Origin: G963422565 sp963422565
GTDB lineage: Bacteria > Pseudomonadota > Alphaproteobacteria > MPNO01
Length of the DNA stretch: 64,000 nt
NCBI GenBank assembly: GCA_963422565.1
Contig: OY730228.1
Coordinates: 868,001-932,000 of the forward strand
Direction: 5' to 3'
Below are positions 8,722 to 17,378 of this stretch, piece by piece. The notes beneath the pieces were generated by a model. That model saw only the letters and a list, made by a program, of their open reading frames with translations, was not told the DNA's origin and ran no database searches. A program made the translations under genes and the position numbers. Each line of letters begins with the position of its first letter. Positions within the stretch are counted from its first letter, which is position 1.

Positions 8722-9857
8722 TGGCCGCGGCGTTCACGCTCTCCGCCCGCGACGGCGCGGCGCGCGGCGGGTCGTTGAGAACCGCGCACGGGGCGGTGCG
8801 GACCCCGGCCTTCATGCCGGTCGGCACTGCGGCGACGGTCAAGGGCGTGCTGCCCGAGGCGGTCGCCGAGGCCGGGGCCGAGATGATCCTCGCCAACACT
8901 TACCATCTGATGCTACGCCCGAGCGCCGAGACGATCGCCCGTCTCGGCGGGCTGCATGCCTTCATGAACTGGCCGGGTCCGATCCTGACCGACTCGGGCG
9001 GCTATCAGGTGATGTCGCTGGCAGCGCGGCGGACCGTCGACGAGGACGGAGTCGTCTTCCGCTCCCATGTCGACGGCAGCCGGCACGCGCTCGACCCCGC
9101 CCGCGCGGTCGCGCTCCAGCGGCTCTTCGGCAGCGACGTGACGATGGTGCTCGACGAGTGCACGCCCTTCCCGGCGACCGCGGACGAAGCCGCGCGCTCG
9201 ATGCGGCGCTCGATGCGCTGGGCAGCGCGCGCCAAGGCGGCATTCGCGCCGCGACCCGGCCACCTGCTTTTCGGCATCGTTCAGGGCGGGGTCCATCCCG
9301 CGCTCCGCCGAGAGTCGGCCGAGACCCTGGTCGGGATCGGATTCGACGGCTATGCGGTCGGCGGGCTAGCGATCGGCGAGGGCCAGGCGACGACCTTCGC
9401 CGTCCTCGAGGCGACCGTTCCCCATCTGCCGGCGGAGGCGCCACGCTATCTGATGGGGGCGGGAACGCCGTCCGACATCGTGGGCGCCGTCGCGCGCGGC
9501 ATCGACATGTTCGACTGCGTGTTGCCGACACGTTCGGGGCGCACCGGGCGCGGCTTCGTCGAGGGCGGGCGGATCAACATCCGCAACGCCATCCACCGCG
9601 AGGACCCCGGCCCGCTCGATCCGGCCTGCCTTTGCCCGGTCTGCGCGCGCTACTCACGGGCCTATCTGCACCATCTCTTCCGCGCCGGCGAGATGCTGGG
9701 GCCGATCCTGTTGACCACCCACAATCTGCACCGCTATCAACGTCTGATGGCGGAACTGCGCACGGCGGTCGCCGAGGGCAGGCTAGATGCGTTCGCCGCC
9801 GCCTTCGCGGCCCGCGAGGGGCCGCGCGCTCCGCCGGACGACACGAGAAGCCTTTGA
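8721..9857 (+). CDS. tgt: tRNA-guanine transglycosylase
   Basis: Tgt exchanges guanine 34 for preQ1 in tRNAs for Asp, Asn, His and Tyr. The protein is 378 residues. The proton-acceptor aspartate is in TDSGGYQVMS (residue 91), the nucleophile aspartate in GIDMFDCVLPTR, and the zinc site is CLCPVC with a later histidine in THNLH. GIVQGG and the AVGGLAIGEG loop are also intact. ATG overlaps the queA stop by one base. Downstream, after about 90 bases, begins the decayed TRAP transporter cluster, which is unrelated in function. Confidence 0.97.
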   Translation: MAAAFTLSARDGAARGGSLRTAHGAVRTPAFMPVGTAATVKGVLPEAVAEAGAEMILANTYHLMLRPSAETIARLGGLHAFMNWPGPILTDSGGYQVMSLAARRTVDEDGVVFRSHVDGSRHALDPARAVALQRLFGSDVTMVLDECTPFPATADEAARSMRRSMRWAARAKAAFAPRPGHLLFGIVQGGVHPALRRESAETLVGIGFDGYAVGGLAIGEGQATTFAVLEATVPHLPAEAPRYLMGAGTPSDIVGAVARGIDMFDCVLPTRSGRTGRGFVEGGRINIRNAIHREDPGPLDPACLCPVCARYSRAYLHHLFRAGEMLGPILLTTHNLHRYQRLMAELRTAVAEGRLDAFAAAFAAREGPRAPPDDTRSL

Positions 9858-9949
9858 AAGGAGCCGGGTCGTTCGACACCGTTGAGATATTGGAGAGGGG
9901 CATCGTCGGATCGACGAGGGGTCGGACCGACGAGATCGAGGAGGACAGA

Positions 9950-10923
9950 ATAAAGCGTTCGCCTATCGTCACCGCAATGGCGGCCGGGGCCGCCTGCGTC
10001 GTTGCCGCCACCGCCGAGACCAATCTCAAGGCGGGCTATTTCATCAGCAACAAGAAATCCTTGACGCGCCAAGCCTTCGACAGCTTCGTCGCCAGGGTCA
10101 ACGCCGACGGCAAGGGGTTGGTGCAGATCCCACAGGTCGTCGGCCGCGAGGCGATCCCGTCGCGCCAGCTCGGCAACGCGGTCAAGAGCAGCCTGCTCGA
10201 CCTCGCCGGCACGCCACCAGCCTATATGGCCAATCTGGTCAAGCTCGCCACCGGTTTCACGCCGACCACAAAGACTGCGCCGGAAATGCGCGCCAACGGC
10301 GCCTAGGACATCTTCAGGGACCTGTTCGCCGAGCAGGCCAACATGCACCTGCTGTCGATGTATGGCGGGGATATCGTCTTCCATATCTACAGCAACGAGG
10401 AGATCCAGTCGCTCGCCGACTTCAAGGGCCTGAAGATGCGCACGTCCAACACCTACAAGGCGTTTTTCGATGCGCTCGGCGCGCGCACGCTGAACATGCC
10501 GCGGCGCGAGATCTTCACGGCCATGGAGTGCGGCGCGGTGGACGCCTACGCCAACCTCGACTCCGAGGTCATGTCGCAGGGCTGGTTCGAGGTCTCGAAA
10601 TACAAGCTGGTGCCGGGCTTCTTCCACCCGATCATCATCGTCGGGGTCAACATGCAGAAATGGCAGAGCCTGAACGCCCACCAGCAGGAGGTGCTGACCG
10701 CGCGGCAGGGCTGTATCTCGAGACCGAGCTTCCCGCGGATCTGGGCAGAAGGGACCGGGAGATCGGCGACCGGCTCGTCTCCGAAAAGGGCATGAAGCTC
10801 CTCAAGCTGTCCGATGCGGACTCGAAAACGTTTCTCGACCTCGCCTATACCGCGCAATGGGACGTCGTCGAAAAGCGCGATCCCGTGGTCGGTAAGAAGC
10901 TGCACGCCCTGATCGGCAGGTAG
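9950..10923 (+). pseudogene. TRAP transporter substrate-binding protein (DctP-like), disrupted
   Basis: Translated pieces together make a DctP-family periplasmic protein: a signal-peptide-like start (KRSPIVTAMAAGAACVVAAT), YFISNKKSLTRQAFDSFVAR, FKGLKMRTSNTYKAFFDALG, REIFTAMECGAVDAYAN and a C-terminal LVSEKGMKLLKLSD. Three lesions are seen. The expected start codon behind GAGGAGG is ATA (9950-9952). An in-frame TAG sits at 10304-10306. The frame changes near 10697-10705, after which the correct sequence continues in another phase to 10923. It is followed by dctQ and a frameshifted dctM. Decay is likely; sequencing errors are less likely because the TAG is a substitution, not an indel. Confidence 0.8.
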
Positions 10924-10996
10924 CGCGCGACTCGGGCGGCAGGCCGGCGGGACGCCCGGCCGGCGGCGGCGGCGCGCGCCGGAGACGGGGGCTGCG

Positions 10997-11638
10997 ATGT
11001 GGAAGCCGGGCAAGCCGTTCGACCGGCTGCTCGCCCTGACCGGCGTCCTGCCGGGCGTGATCGTCGCCCTGCTGGCGGTCGGCGTGGCGGCGGAGGTTTT
11101 CGCCCGCAACCTGGGCCTGACCGGCTTCTACTGGATGCTGGAAGCGGTCGAGTACGGGTTGTTGACCCTGACGATGGTCGGCGCGGCCTACATTCTCGGC
11201 ATCGGCCGCCATGTCACCGTCGATCTCGTCCTGTCTGCGCTGCCGAACCGCGGCCGCAGGTATTTCCGCATCGGCATCAACGCGGTGATCGCGGCGGTCA
11301 TCCTCTATTACGGGGCGGTGACGACGCATCTCGCCTATGTCGAGGACTCCTCGCTCTACAAGTCATTCGACATCAAGGAATGGATACCGATGGCGGTGGT
11401 GCCGGGCGGCATGGCGCTGTTCCTCGTCGAGGCGATCCGCCAGCTCGTCCGTTCCTTCGGCCCCGAAGGCGGTCCGATCGCCCGAGACGTTACTGAACGA
11501 TGGAGTGGTACTGGGCTCTCGGTTTCCTCCTGGGCATGGTCATGGTGCCGATGTTCCTCGGCGTGCCGGTCGCCATCGCCTTCTTCGGCGCCAACATCGT
11601 CGGTGCGCTCGTCTTCCTCGGCGGCGAGGCCGGGCTGA
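10997..11638 (+). CDS. TRAP transporter small permease subunit (DctQ-like)
   Basis: The first ~165 residues make a DctQ protein with four hydrophobic helices (VLPGVIVALLAVGVAAEVFA, WMLEAVEYGLLTLTMVGAAY, INAVIAAVILYYGAVTTHL, MAVVPGGMALFLVEAI) and the conserved GRHVTVDL. It would form the membrane complex with DctM. After GPIARDVTE the frame continues for about 48 low-complexity residues overlapping dctM out of phase (11500-11638), whereas DctQ normally stops just before dctM. The original stop may have been lost by a small indel. With dctP and dctM broken, function is doubtful. Confidence 0.75.
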   Translation: MWKPGKPFDRLLALTGVLPGVIVALLAVGVAAEVFARNLGLTGFYWMLEAVEYGLLTLTMVGAAYILGIGRHVTVDLVLSALPNRGRRYFRIGINAVIAAVILYYGAVTTHLAYVEDSSLYKSFDIKEWIPMAVVPGGMALFLVEAIRQLVRSFGPEGGPIARDVTERWSGTGLSVSSWAWSWCRCSSACRSPSPSSAPTSSVRSSSSAARPG

Positions 11639-12802
11639 TCCAGCTCGAGCGCAATATCGTCGACGGGCCGGTGCGGTTCGCGCTGGCGCCGGTGGCAATG
11701 TTCATCCTGATGGGCGAGATACTGTTCCATACCGGCGTGGCGATTCGCGCGATCGACGCGATCGACAAGCTGATCGCCCGCGTGCCGGGCCGGCTGTCTC
11801 TGGTCGCGGTGGCCGGAGGCACCGTGTTCTCGACCCTGTCGGGCTCCAGCATGGCCAATACCGCCCTGCTCGGCACCACGTTGATCCCCGAGATGCGGCG
11901 GCGCGGCTATCACCGCTCCATGGCCATGGGGCCGATCCTCGGGACGGGCGGGGTCGCCATGCTGATCCCGCCATCGAGCCTGGCGGTCCTGCTCGGCAGC
12001 CTGTCGGGGATCTCGATCGCCGGCGCGATCCCGGGACTGATCATGGCCGCGGTGCATTTCTTCTACGTGATGATCCGCTGCTGGCTCGATCCTTCGCTGG
12101 CGCCGCGCTACGACCTGCCGGCAACGACGGTCCGCGAGCGGCTTCTCCCGGTGCTGATCCATGTCGTGCCGCTGCTCGGCCTGTTCGTCCTGGTGGTCGG
12201 CAGTATCCTGACGGGTTTCGCGACTCCGACCGAGTTCGGCCTCGCTGGGCGCGATCGGCGCCGCGATCGCGGCCTTCTGCTACCGCTCGCTCACCTGGCG
12301 GGGGTCGTGGACAGCGATGGTCGAGACCGGGAAGCTCGCGGTGATGATCTATTTCATCATCGCCGCCTCGCTCACCTTCTCGCAGATCCTGTCGTTTTCG
12401 GGCGCCACCGCCGGGCTGTTGTCGCTGATCCAGCAGATCGACCCGACGCCGCTGTCGCTGCTGGTCGCGATGATGCTCCTCATGCTGGTGATGGGCTGCT
12501 TCATGGACCCGGTGAGCATCATGCTGATCACCCTGCCATTCTTCATCCCTCTGGCCGAGCTGATCCGTATCGATCTGATCTGGTTCGGTGTGCTGATGCT
12601 GCTGGCGCTGGAGATCGGCCAGACGACGCCGCCCTTCGGGATGCTGCTTTTCGTCATGCGGGGGGGGGCGCCGCCCGAGACCTCGATGCGCCACATCTAC
12701 GCCGCGGTCGCCCCGTTCGTAGCCCTCGAGGTCGGCATCCTCGCCTTCCTGATCGCCGTGCCCGGCGCGGTCACCTGGCTGCCCGCCCTGATGGCCGGAT
12801 AG
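11500..12802 (+). pseudogene. TRAP transporter large permease (DctM-like), frameshifted
   Basis: Codons from ATG 11500 encode a typical DctM N-terminal two thirds (VPMFLGVPVAIAFFGAN, PVAMFILMGEILFHTG, GGTVFSTLSGSSMANTALLG, AMLIPPSSLAVLLGSLSGIS). At about 12240 the frame must move by +1 to continue as GAIGAAIAAFCYRSLTWRG, then LTFSQILSFSG, FMDPVSIMLITLPFF and IGQTTPPFGMLLFVMRG to the stop at 12802. Removing a single C near 12240 would restore TEFGSLGAIGA. In its original phase the frame runs on through the next gene to the TGA at 13693, which is an artefact of the shift. Together with dctP this marks a dying TRAP operon. Confidence 0.8.
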
Positions 12803-12954
12803 GGGACGGCGGCGACGAACGCGTCCGGGGCGTCTCCCTGCGGACGACCGCCCGTCCACCTTCGATGTCATGTATTCTTCGCCGTGGCGAGCGGTGGGAT
12901 GAGCGATGTCCCCCGTTCGAGAGAACAGACCGCAGAACCGACGAGCGAGGGACC

Positions 12955-14064
12955 ATGCAGAGGATCGACTATCGGACATGCCCCTACCCGGTCCGCGAGG
13001 ACCTGATCGAGGCGCAGCGCACGGCCTGGCGGCGCATCGCCACGCCCGGCGCCTTCCTCGACGGGGCCAGACGGGTGGCGGTGGCGTGCGAAGTCCGCAA
13101 CGCACCCGGCTGCGCACTTTGCCGCCGCCGCAAGAAGGCGCTCTCCCCCTTCTCGGTCGACGGCGCGCATGACGCGCCGGGCACGCTCACCGCCGCCGAG
13201 ACCGAGGCCGTCCACCGCGTCGTTACCGACCCCGGGCGGCTCTCCAGATCCTGGCTCGACGGACTCTTCGCCGACGGGCTCGCGGATACCGCCTATATCG
13301 AGATCGTCAGCGTCGTCGCCATCGTGATGGTCGTCGACGCCTTCCGTCGGGCGCTCGGGCTTGCGCCTTTCGACCTTCCCGAACCTCTGCCCGGAGCGCC
13401 GAGCGGCCATGCCGCGCCCGGCGCTAGGGATCATGACGGCTGGGTGCGGCTGGTCGCGCCCGAGGACGCTGCGCCGGCCGACGGCCGCCTCTATGACGGC
13501 CCGACCCCCGCGCCGGTGGTCAAGGCGCTGTCCTTGGTGCCCGAGGCCAAACACGCTTATTGGGAGATGGCCGAGGCGCATTATCTGCCGAGCGCCGAGA
13601 TGCCCGATTTCGCGACCGAGGTCCGGGCGATCGACCGGATGCAGATGGAGGTTCTGGCGAGCCGGGTCTCGGCGCTCCATCAATGCGTCTATTGAACCGG
13701 CTCCCATGCCTACATGCTCCGTGAGAGCATCCGCGTTTCGGGAACCGAGTTCGATCTGCTGACCGCGATGGGCCACGCGCGCGGGTCCGGCGGGATCCGC
13801 GGCGGCCAGGACCTCGTCGATTTCGCCGAGGCGCTGGTCCTGGGCGACGAGGCACGGCTGGCGGCGCTCCGCACCCGTCTCGCCAGCGCACTCGGCGAAG
13901 CCGCCCTGGTCGATGCGGCGGCGGTCGCCGCGGCCTTCCACGGCTTCGTCCGGGTGGCCGACGCGACCGGCGCGCCGCCCGCCGGGGCCTCGGGCGGCAA
14001 GGTGACGATGGAGTTCCGCGAGTCTCTCGGTATCAACGCGTTCTACGGCGCGCGGCGTTCTTGA
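12955..14064 (+). CDS. AhpD-like (carboxymuconolactone decarboxylase fold) protein, probable selenoprotein
   Basis: ATG at 12955 follows GAGGG. Reading continues to a TGA at 13693-13695 and, in the same frame, on to the stop at 14062-14064; read as selenocysteine the product is 369 residues. The TGA (codon 247) falls exactly in the motif C244-V-Y-U247-T-G-S-H251, the CxxCxxxH redox site of AhpD-type peroxidases with the second cysteine replaced. Sequence on both sides is AhpD-like and of similar composition (MQMEVLASRVSALHQ before, MLRESIRVSGTEFDLLTAM after). The N-terminal half resembles a first, degenerate domain and has its own CxxC (PGCALC, residues 53-56). A two-tier hairpin suited to be a bacterial SECIS lies right after the TGA. 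AhpD-like selenoproteins are known from microbial selenoproteome surveys. A thiol-dependent peroxidase or redox role is inferred. A standard gene caller would report two separate ORFs. selA, selB and selC are not in the window. The alternative is a nonsense mutation. Confidence 0.75.
13698..13747 (+). promoter_or_regulatory. Candidate bacterial SECIS element
   Basis: An upper helix ATGCTC/GAGCAT (13714-13719 with 13725-13730) closes the five-base loop CGTGA. A lower helix CGGCTCCC/GGGAACCG (13698-13705 with 13740-13747) pairs at 7 of 8 positions. The apical loop begins 24 bases after the TGA and has G at its second position followed by U, as expected for SelB-recognised bacterial SECIS hairpins. 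It lies inside the coding frame, as bacterial SECIS elements do. Confidence 0.65.
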
Positions 14065-15272
14065 CCGGCGGAGACCAGGAAACCGAATCGCCGCGCGCCC
14101 GGATTCGCGAGCGGGTCCTCGCCGAGGGCTTCGACGCGGTGGGCTTCGCCGAGGCGCGGCTCTCCGAGTCGGCGCGGCAGGGCCTCGCGGGCTTCCTCGC
14201 CCGCGGCCATCACGGCGACATGCGCTGGCTCGCCGGCACGGCGACCCGGCGCGGCGACCCCCGCGTCCTATGGCCCGAGGCGCGGAGCGCGGTGGTGGTC
14301 GGCCTCAACTACGGCCCGCCCGGCGATCCGCTTGTCAATCTCGGGCGGACGACCGTCGGCGCGGTCTCGGTCTACGCCCAGGGGCGCGACTATCACGACG
14401 TGATGCGCCGGCGGCTCCGCCGTCTCGCGCGCTGGATGGCCGAGAGCTTCGATTGCGGGGTGAAGCTCTTCGTCGACACCGCGCCGGTGATGGAGAAGCC
14501 GCTCGCCCAGCGGGCCGGGCTCGGCTGGCAGGGCAAGCACACCAACCTGGTGTCGCGGCGCTTCGGCTCCTGGCTGTTCCTGGGCGAGATCCTGACCACG
14601 CTCGCGCTCGCCCCGGATCTGCCGGCGGCCGATCGCTGCGGCACATGCCGGCGCTGTCTGGACATCTGTCCGACCGACGCATTCCCCGCCCCCTATCGGC
14701 TCGATGCGCGGCGCTGCATCTCCTATCTGACGATCGAGCATGGGTCGCATATCCCGGCCGAGTTCCGGGCCGCAATCGGCAACCGCATCCATGGTTGCGA
14801 CGACTGTCTGGCGGTCTGCCCGTGGAACAAGTTCGCCCGGCGCGCCCGCGAGGCCGCGCTCCATCCGCGCATCGAGCTCACGGCCCCGGCGCTCGCCGAC
14901 CTCGCCGATCTCGACGACGCAGGATTCCGGCAGGTCTTCTCGGGCTCTCCGGTCAAGCGGCTGGGGCGCGACCGCTTCGTCCGCAACGTGCTGATCGCGA
15001 TCGGCAATTCGAGGGAGCCGGGGCTCGCGCAGACGGCCCGAGCGCGTCTCGCCGACGCCTCGCCGCTGGTCCGCGCGATGGCGGTCTGGGCGCTGGCCCG
15101 CCTGTCCGCGCCGCAGGCCTTCCGCCAGATGCGCCGCCGCTTCGCCGCCGGGGAGAGAGACGCGGATGTCATTGCCGAATGGTGCTATGCTGCCGGCCAT
15201 GCGGACGCCCGCGCAGGAGATCGACCGGCGCCTCTCGGTGGCGCCGATGATGGACCGCACCGACCGGCATGA
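14061..15272 (+). CDS. queG: Epoxyqueuosine reductase
   Basis: QueG reduces epoxyqueuosine to queuosine in tRNA using cobalamin and two [4Fe-4S] clusters. Visible parts are the N-terminal DUF1730-type region (EGFDAVGFAEARL, GHHGDMRWLAG), the core VFVDTAPVMEK-like segment LFVDTAPVMEKPLAQRAGLG with WQGKHTNLVS, the ferredoxin-like clusters CGTCRRCLDICP (about residue 193) and GCDDCLAVCPWNKF (about 245), and a C-terminal HEAT-like region. TTG at 14061 overlaps the stop of the AhpD-like gene (TTGA), so translation is probably coupled. The 3' end overlaps the dusA start by 74 bases. It completes the queuosine route with queA and tgt upstream. Confidence 0.95.
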   Translation: MTGGDQETESPRARIRERVLAEGFDAVGFAEARLSESARQGLAGFLARGHHGDMRWLAGTATRRGDPRVLWPEARSAVVVGLNYGPPGDPLVNLGRTTVGAVSVYAQGRDYHDVMRRRLRRLARWMAESFDCGVKLFVDTAPVMEKPLAQRAGLGWQGKHTNLVSRRFGSWLFLGEILTTLALAPDLPAADRCGTCRRCLDICPTDAFPAPYRLDARRCISYLTIEHGSHIPAEFRAAIGNRIHGCDDCLAVCPWNKFARRAREAALHPRIELTAPALADLADLDDAGFRQVFSGSPVKRLGRDRFVRNVLIAIGNSREPGLAQTARARLADASPLVRAMAVWALARLSAPQAFRQMRRRFAAGERDADVIAEWCYAAGHADARAGDRPAPLGGADDGPHRPA

Positions 15273-16200
15273 GCGCTACTTCTTGCGGCTGATCGCCCGG
15301 CGGGCGCTGCTCTATACCGAGATGATCCCGACCGGAGCCATCCTCCGCGGCGACCGGGCGCGGTTCCTGGACTTCGATGCGACCGAGCACCCGCTCGCCC
15401 TGCAGATCGGCGGCAGCGATCCGGCAGCGCTCGCCGAATGCTGCCGGATCGCCGAGGGCTGGGGCTATGACGAGGTGAACCTCAATCTCGGCTGTCCGAG
15501 CCCGCGCGTCGGCGCCGCCGGCTTCGGCGCCTGCCTGATGGCGGCGCCCGACCTGGTCGCCCGCTGCACGGCGGCGATGCGGGCGGCGACCGCGCTGCCC
15601 GTCACCGTCAAGATCCGGATCGGCCTCGACGACGACGAGGGGTACAGCCCGCTCGCCCGCTTCGTGGCGGCGATCGCCGGGACCGGCGTGACGGTGTTCG
15701 TCGTCCATGCCAGAAAGGCCGTGCTCGCCGGTCTCAGCCCGAAGCAGAACCGGGAGATACCGCCGCTCCGCCCGGCGTTGGTCCACCGACTCAAGCGGGA
15801 CAATCCGCGACTCCGGATCGTCATCAACGGCGGCATCCGCACGGCGCAAGCGGCGCTTGCCGAGATCGGTCCGACCGACGGGGTGATGATCGGGCGGGCG
15901 GCCTACGAGAACCCGTTCCTCCTCGCGGAGATCGCCGCGGCACTCTGGCCCGATGCCGCGCGGCCGCCGGACCGCGCGGCAGTGGCCGACGCCTATGGAG
16001 ACTATGTCGCGCGGCGGCTGTGCGAGGGGGTGCCGCTCTGGCGCATGACCCGCCATATCCACAACCTCTATCGCGGCCTGCCCGGCGGGCGCGCCTGGCG
16101 GCGGGCGCTCGCCGAAGGATCGCACCGTCCGGGCGCCGGAGCCGGGCTGGTCCGCAACTGCCTCCGCCTGGTCGCGCCGCCCCGCCCGGCCGCGGCCTGA
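15199..16200 (+). CDS. dusA: tRNA-dihydrouridine(20/20a) synthase
   Basis: The 333-residue flavoprotein reduces uridines 20/20a in the tRNA D-loop. The TIM-barrel FMN site starts with RRLSVAPMMDRTDRH, ALQIGGSDP and NLNLGCPSPRV; the catalytic cysteine is in GFGACLM, placed as in DusA. VKIRIGLDD, FVVHARKA and INGGIRT bind FMN and substrate. The C-terminal helical RNA-binding domain includes WRMTRHIHNLYRGLPGGR. ATG at 15199 gives a 13-residue leader as is usual; an in-frame ATG at 15166 with a GGAG upstream is possible. It lies inside the tRNA-modification cluster, overlapping queG. Confidence 0.95.
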   Translation: MRTPAQEIDRRLSVAPMMDRTDRHERYFLRLIARRALLYTEMIPTGAILRGDRARFLDFDATEHPLALQIGGSDPAALAECCRIAEGWGYDEVNLNLGCPSPRVGAAGFGACLMAAPDLVARCTAAMRAATALPVTVKIRIGLDDDEGYSPLARFVAAIAGTGVTVFVVHARKAVLAGLSPKQNREIPPLRPALVHRLKRDNPRLRIVINGGIRTAQAALAEIGPTDGVMIGRAAYENPFLLAEIAAALWPDAARPPDRAAVADAYGDYVARRLCEGVPLWRMTRHIHNLYRGLPGGRAWRRALAEGSHRPGAGAGLVRNCLRLVAPPRPAAA

Positions 16201-16243
16201 TGCGAACCCCGAAGCACCCCGACAGACGGCGATGCGAGGCGCC

Positions 16244-16594
16244 ATGACCCAAGTGCTCATCTATCACAACCCGAGATGCAGCAAGTCCCGCGCGGCGCTG
16301 GCGCTGCTCCGCGAGCGCGGCATCGAGCCCGAGATCGTCGAATATCTGAAGACGCCGCCCAATGTGGCGCGGCTGGGCTGGCTGCTCGACCGCCTGGGAA
16401 TGGCGCCGCGCGCCCTGATGCGCACGCGCGAGGCGGCGTTCCGGGAGAACGGTCTCGCCGAGCCCGGGCTCGACCGTGCGGCGCTGATCGGGGCGATGGT
16501 CGACAACCCGATCCTCATCGAGCGGCCGATCGTGGTCGCCGGCGGCCGCGCCGCCCTCGGCCGTCCGCCCAAAACGGTGCTGGACATCCTGTGA
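16244..16594 (+). CDS. arsC: Arsenate reductase (glutaredoxin) ArsC-family protein
   Basis: The protein has 116 residues starting MTQVLIYHNPRCSKSRAALA, with the nucleophilic cysteine at residue 12 in the HNPxCxKSR motif. IVEYLKTPP and IERPIVVAGGRAALGRPP (arginines for the arsenate-thiol adduct) are conserved. ArsC uses glutaredoxin and glutathione to reduce arsenate to arsenite. No arsB, acr3 or arsR is beside it, so it may be a constitutive or related Spx-like enzyme. An ATG four codons earlier (16232) is less likely. Confidence 0.9.
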   Translation: MTQVLIYHNPRCSKSRAALALLRERGIEPEIVEYLKTPPNVARLGWLLDRLGMAPRALMRTREAAFRENGLAEPGLDRAALIGAMVDNPILIERPIVVAGGRAALGRPPKTVLDIL

Positions 16595-16835
16595 AGCGGC
16601 CGGGCGAGCGGCGGCGCGCTTCCCGCGGACGCACCCACAATATCTCCTCTTGGCAGCAGGCATCGTCCGCTGCGCAAGACTTGCGAGCGGTCTCGACATG
16701 CCGCCTCGCAGCGGTCCCACCCCTGAAACGGGACGGGCGGTCTATCGACAATTCCGGGGAATGCCGGTTTGATCCCGCGACCGGCCCGGTCTACGCTGGC
16801 CGCCGCGAGACCGATCCGTCTGCCGGCCCGGCCCC

Positions 16836-17102
16836 ATGCACGGGCTGGCGGCGACGATCCTGGGCGAGACCCTGGTCGGGCGGTCGACACTGATCCATCA
16901 GCTCGCGGCTCCGGTGGCGGGATCGCTGGCCTATTTCCAGGTCGTGGCGGCGCTCGCGCTCGGCCTGAAGCCGTCCGATCTCAAGCTCCTGACCGGGCTA
17001 TTCGTGCTGATCACGCTCGCCGTCCCCATCCTGCTTCAAGCGAGATTTACGACCCGGGCGAGGTCCGGAAAGCCTGAGCGGCGAGGATATCCGGGCACCT
17101 GA
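16836..17102 (+). pseudogene. Fragment of ABC transporter permease (COG4120-like C-terminus)
   Basis: The 88 codons resemble only the last portion of LivH-like ABC permeases: ATILGETLVGRSTLIHQLAA, PVAGSLAYFQVVAALALGL and LKPSDLKLLTGLFVLITLA, ending in a divergent tail. The rest of the gene and any ATPase or binding protein are missing upstream, where the sequence is non-coding. It is therefore a truncated remnant, between arsC and repeat copy B. The 889-base gap 16595-17483 otherwise holds the repeat and the rplU promoter. Confidence 0.55.
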
Positions 17103-17134
17103 TCGAGACCGGCCGGGCAGATACGCTATCCGCA

Positions 17135-17345
17135 TCGTCCGGGTTGGCAATTCTCGCTTGGGCGTCCCGGCAGCCGGGCTTCGTCGGCATCGCGGCGCGC
17201 ATCGCCACCCGTTTCTCGAGGAAGTACCCCCCACCCCGGCCCTCCCCCGTCAAAAAGAGAGCGGGAGTAGGAAAGGACGATACGCCAACCCCTCCCCTTG
17301 AGCGAGCGGACAGGGGGAGGGGTCTTCCGGCTTGCCGGTTGTGGC
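17135..17345 (-). repeat. Dispersed intergenic repeat, copy B
   Basis: Read on the minus strand this stretch runs CCGGCAAGCCGG plus AAGACCCCTC (within 17317-17339), a CCCCTCCCC/GGGGAGGGG hairpin region, GAGAAACGGGTG, GCGATGCCGACGA and GGGACGCC. The order matches copy A. The first 23 bases are identical to 23158-23180 of copy C. It is non-coding and lies just upstream of the rplU promoter. Confidence 0.65.
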
Positions 17346-17378
17346 CCCCGACCGAGAACCCCCTTCGGGTCGGGCGCA

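Noticed and set aside
10304..10306. TAG in dctP as a pyrrolysine codon
   Set aside because: The gene also has a lost start codon and a frameshift, and nothing suggests Pyl machinery; decay explains all three.
13693..13695. The TGA in the AhpD-like gene as a simple nonsense mutation
   Set aside because: It sits exactly at the catalytic second cysteine of CxxCxxxH, is followed by a SECIS-shaped hairpin, and the downstream frame is well preserved. Not excluded, but less likely.
11500..13695. A 731-residue fusion of DctM with the next gene
   Set aside because: The fusion exists only because of the dctM frameshift; codons between 12240 and 12955 in that frame are non-coding in character.
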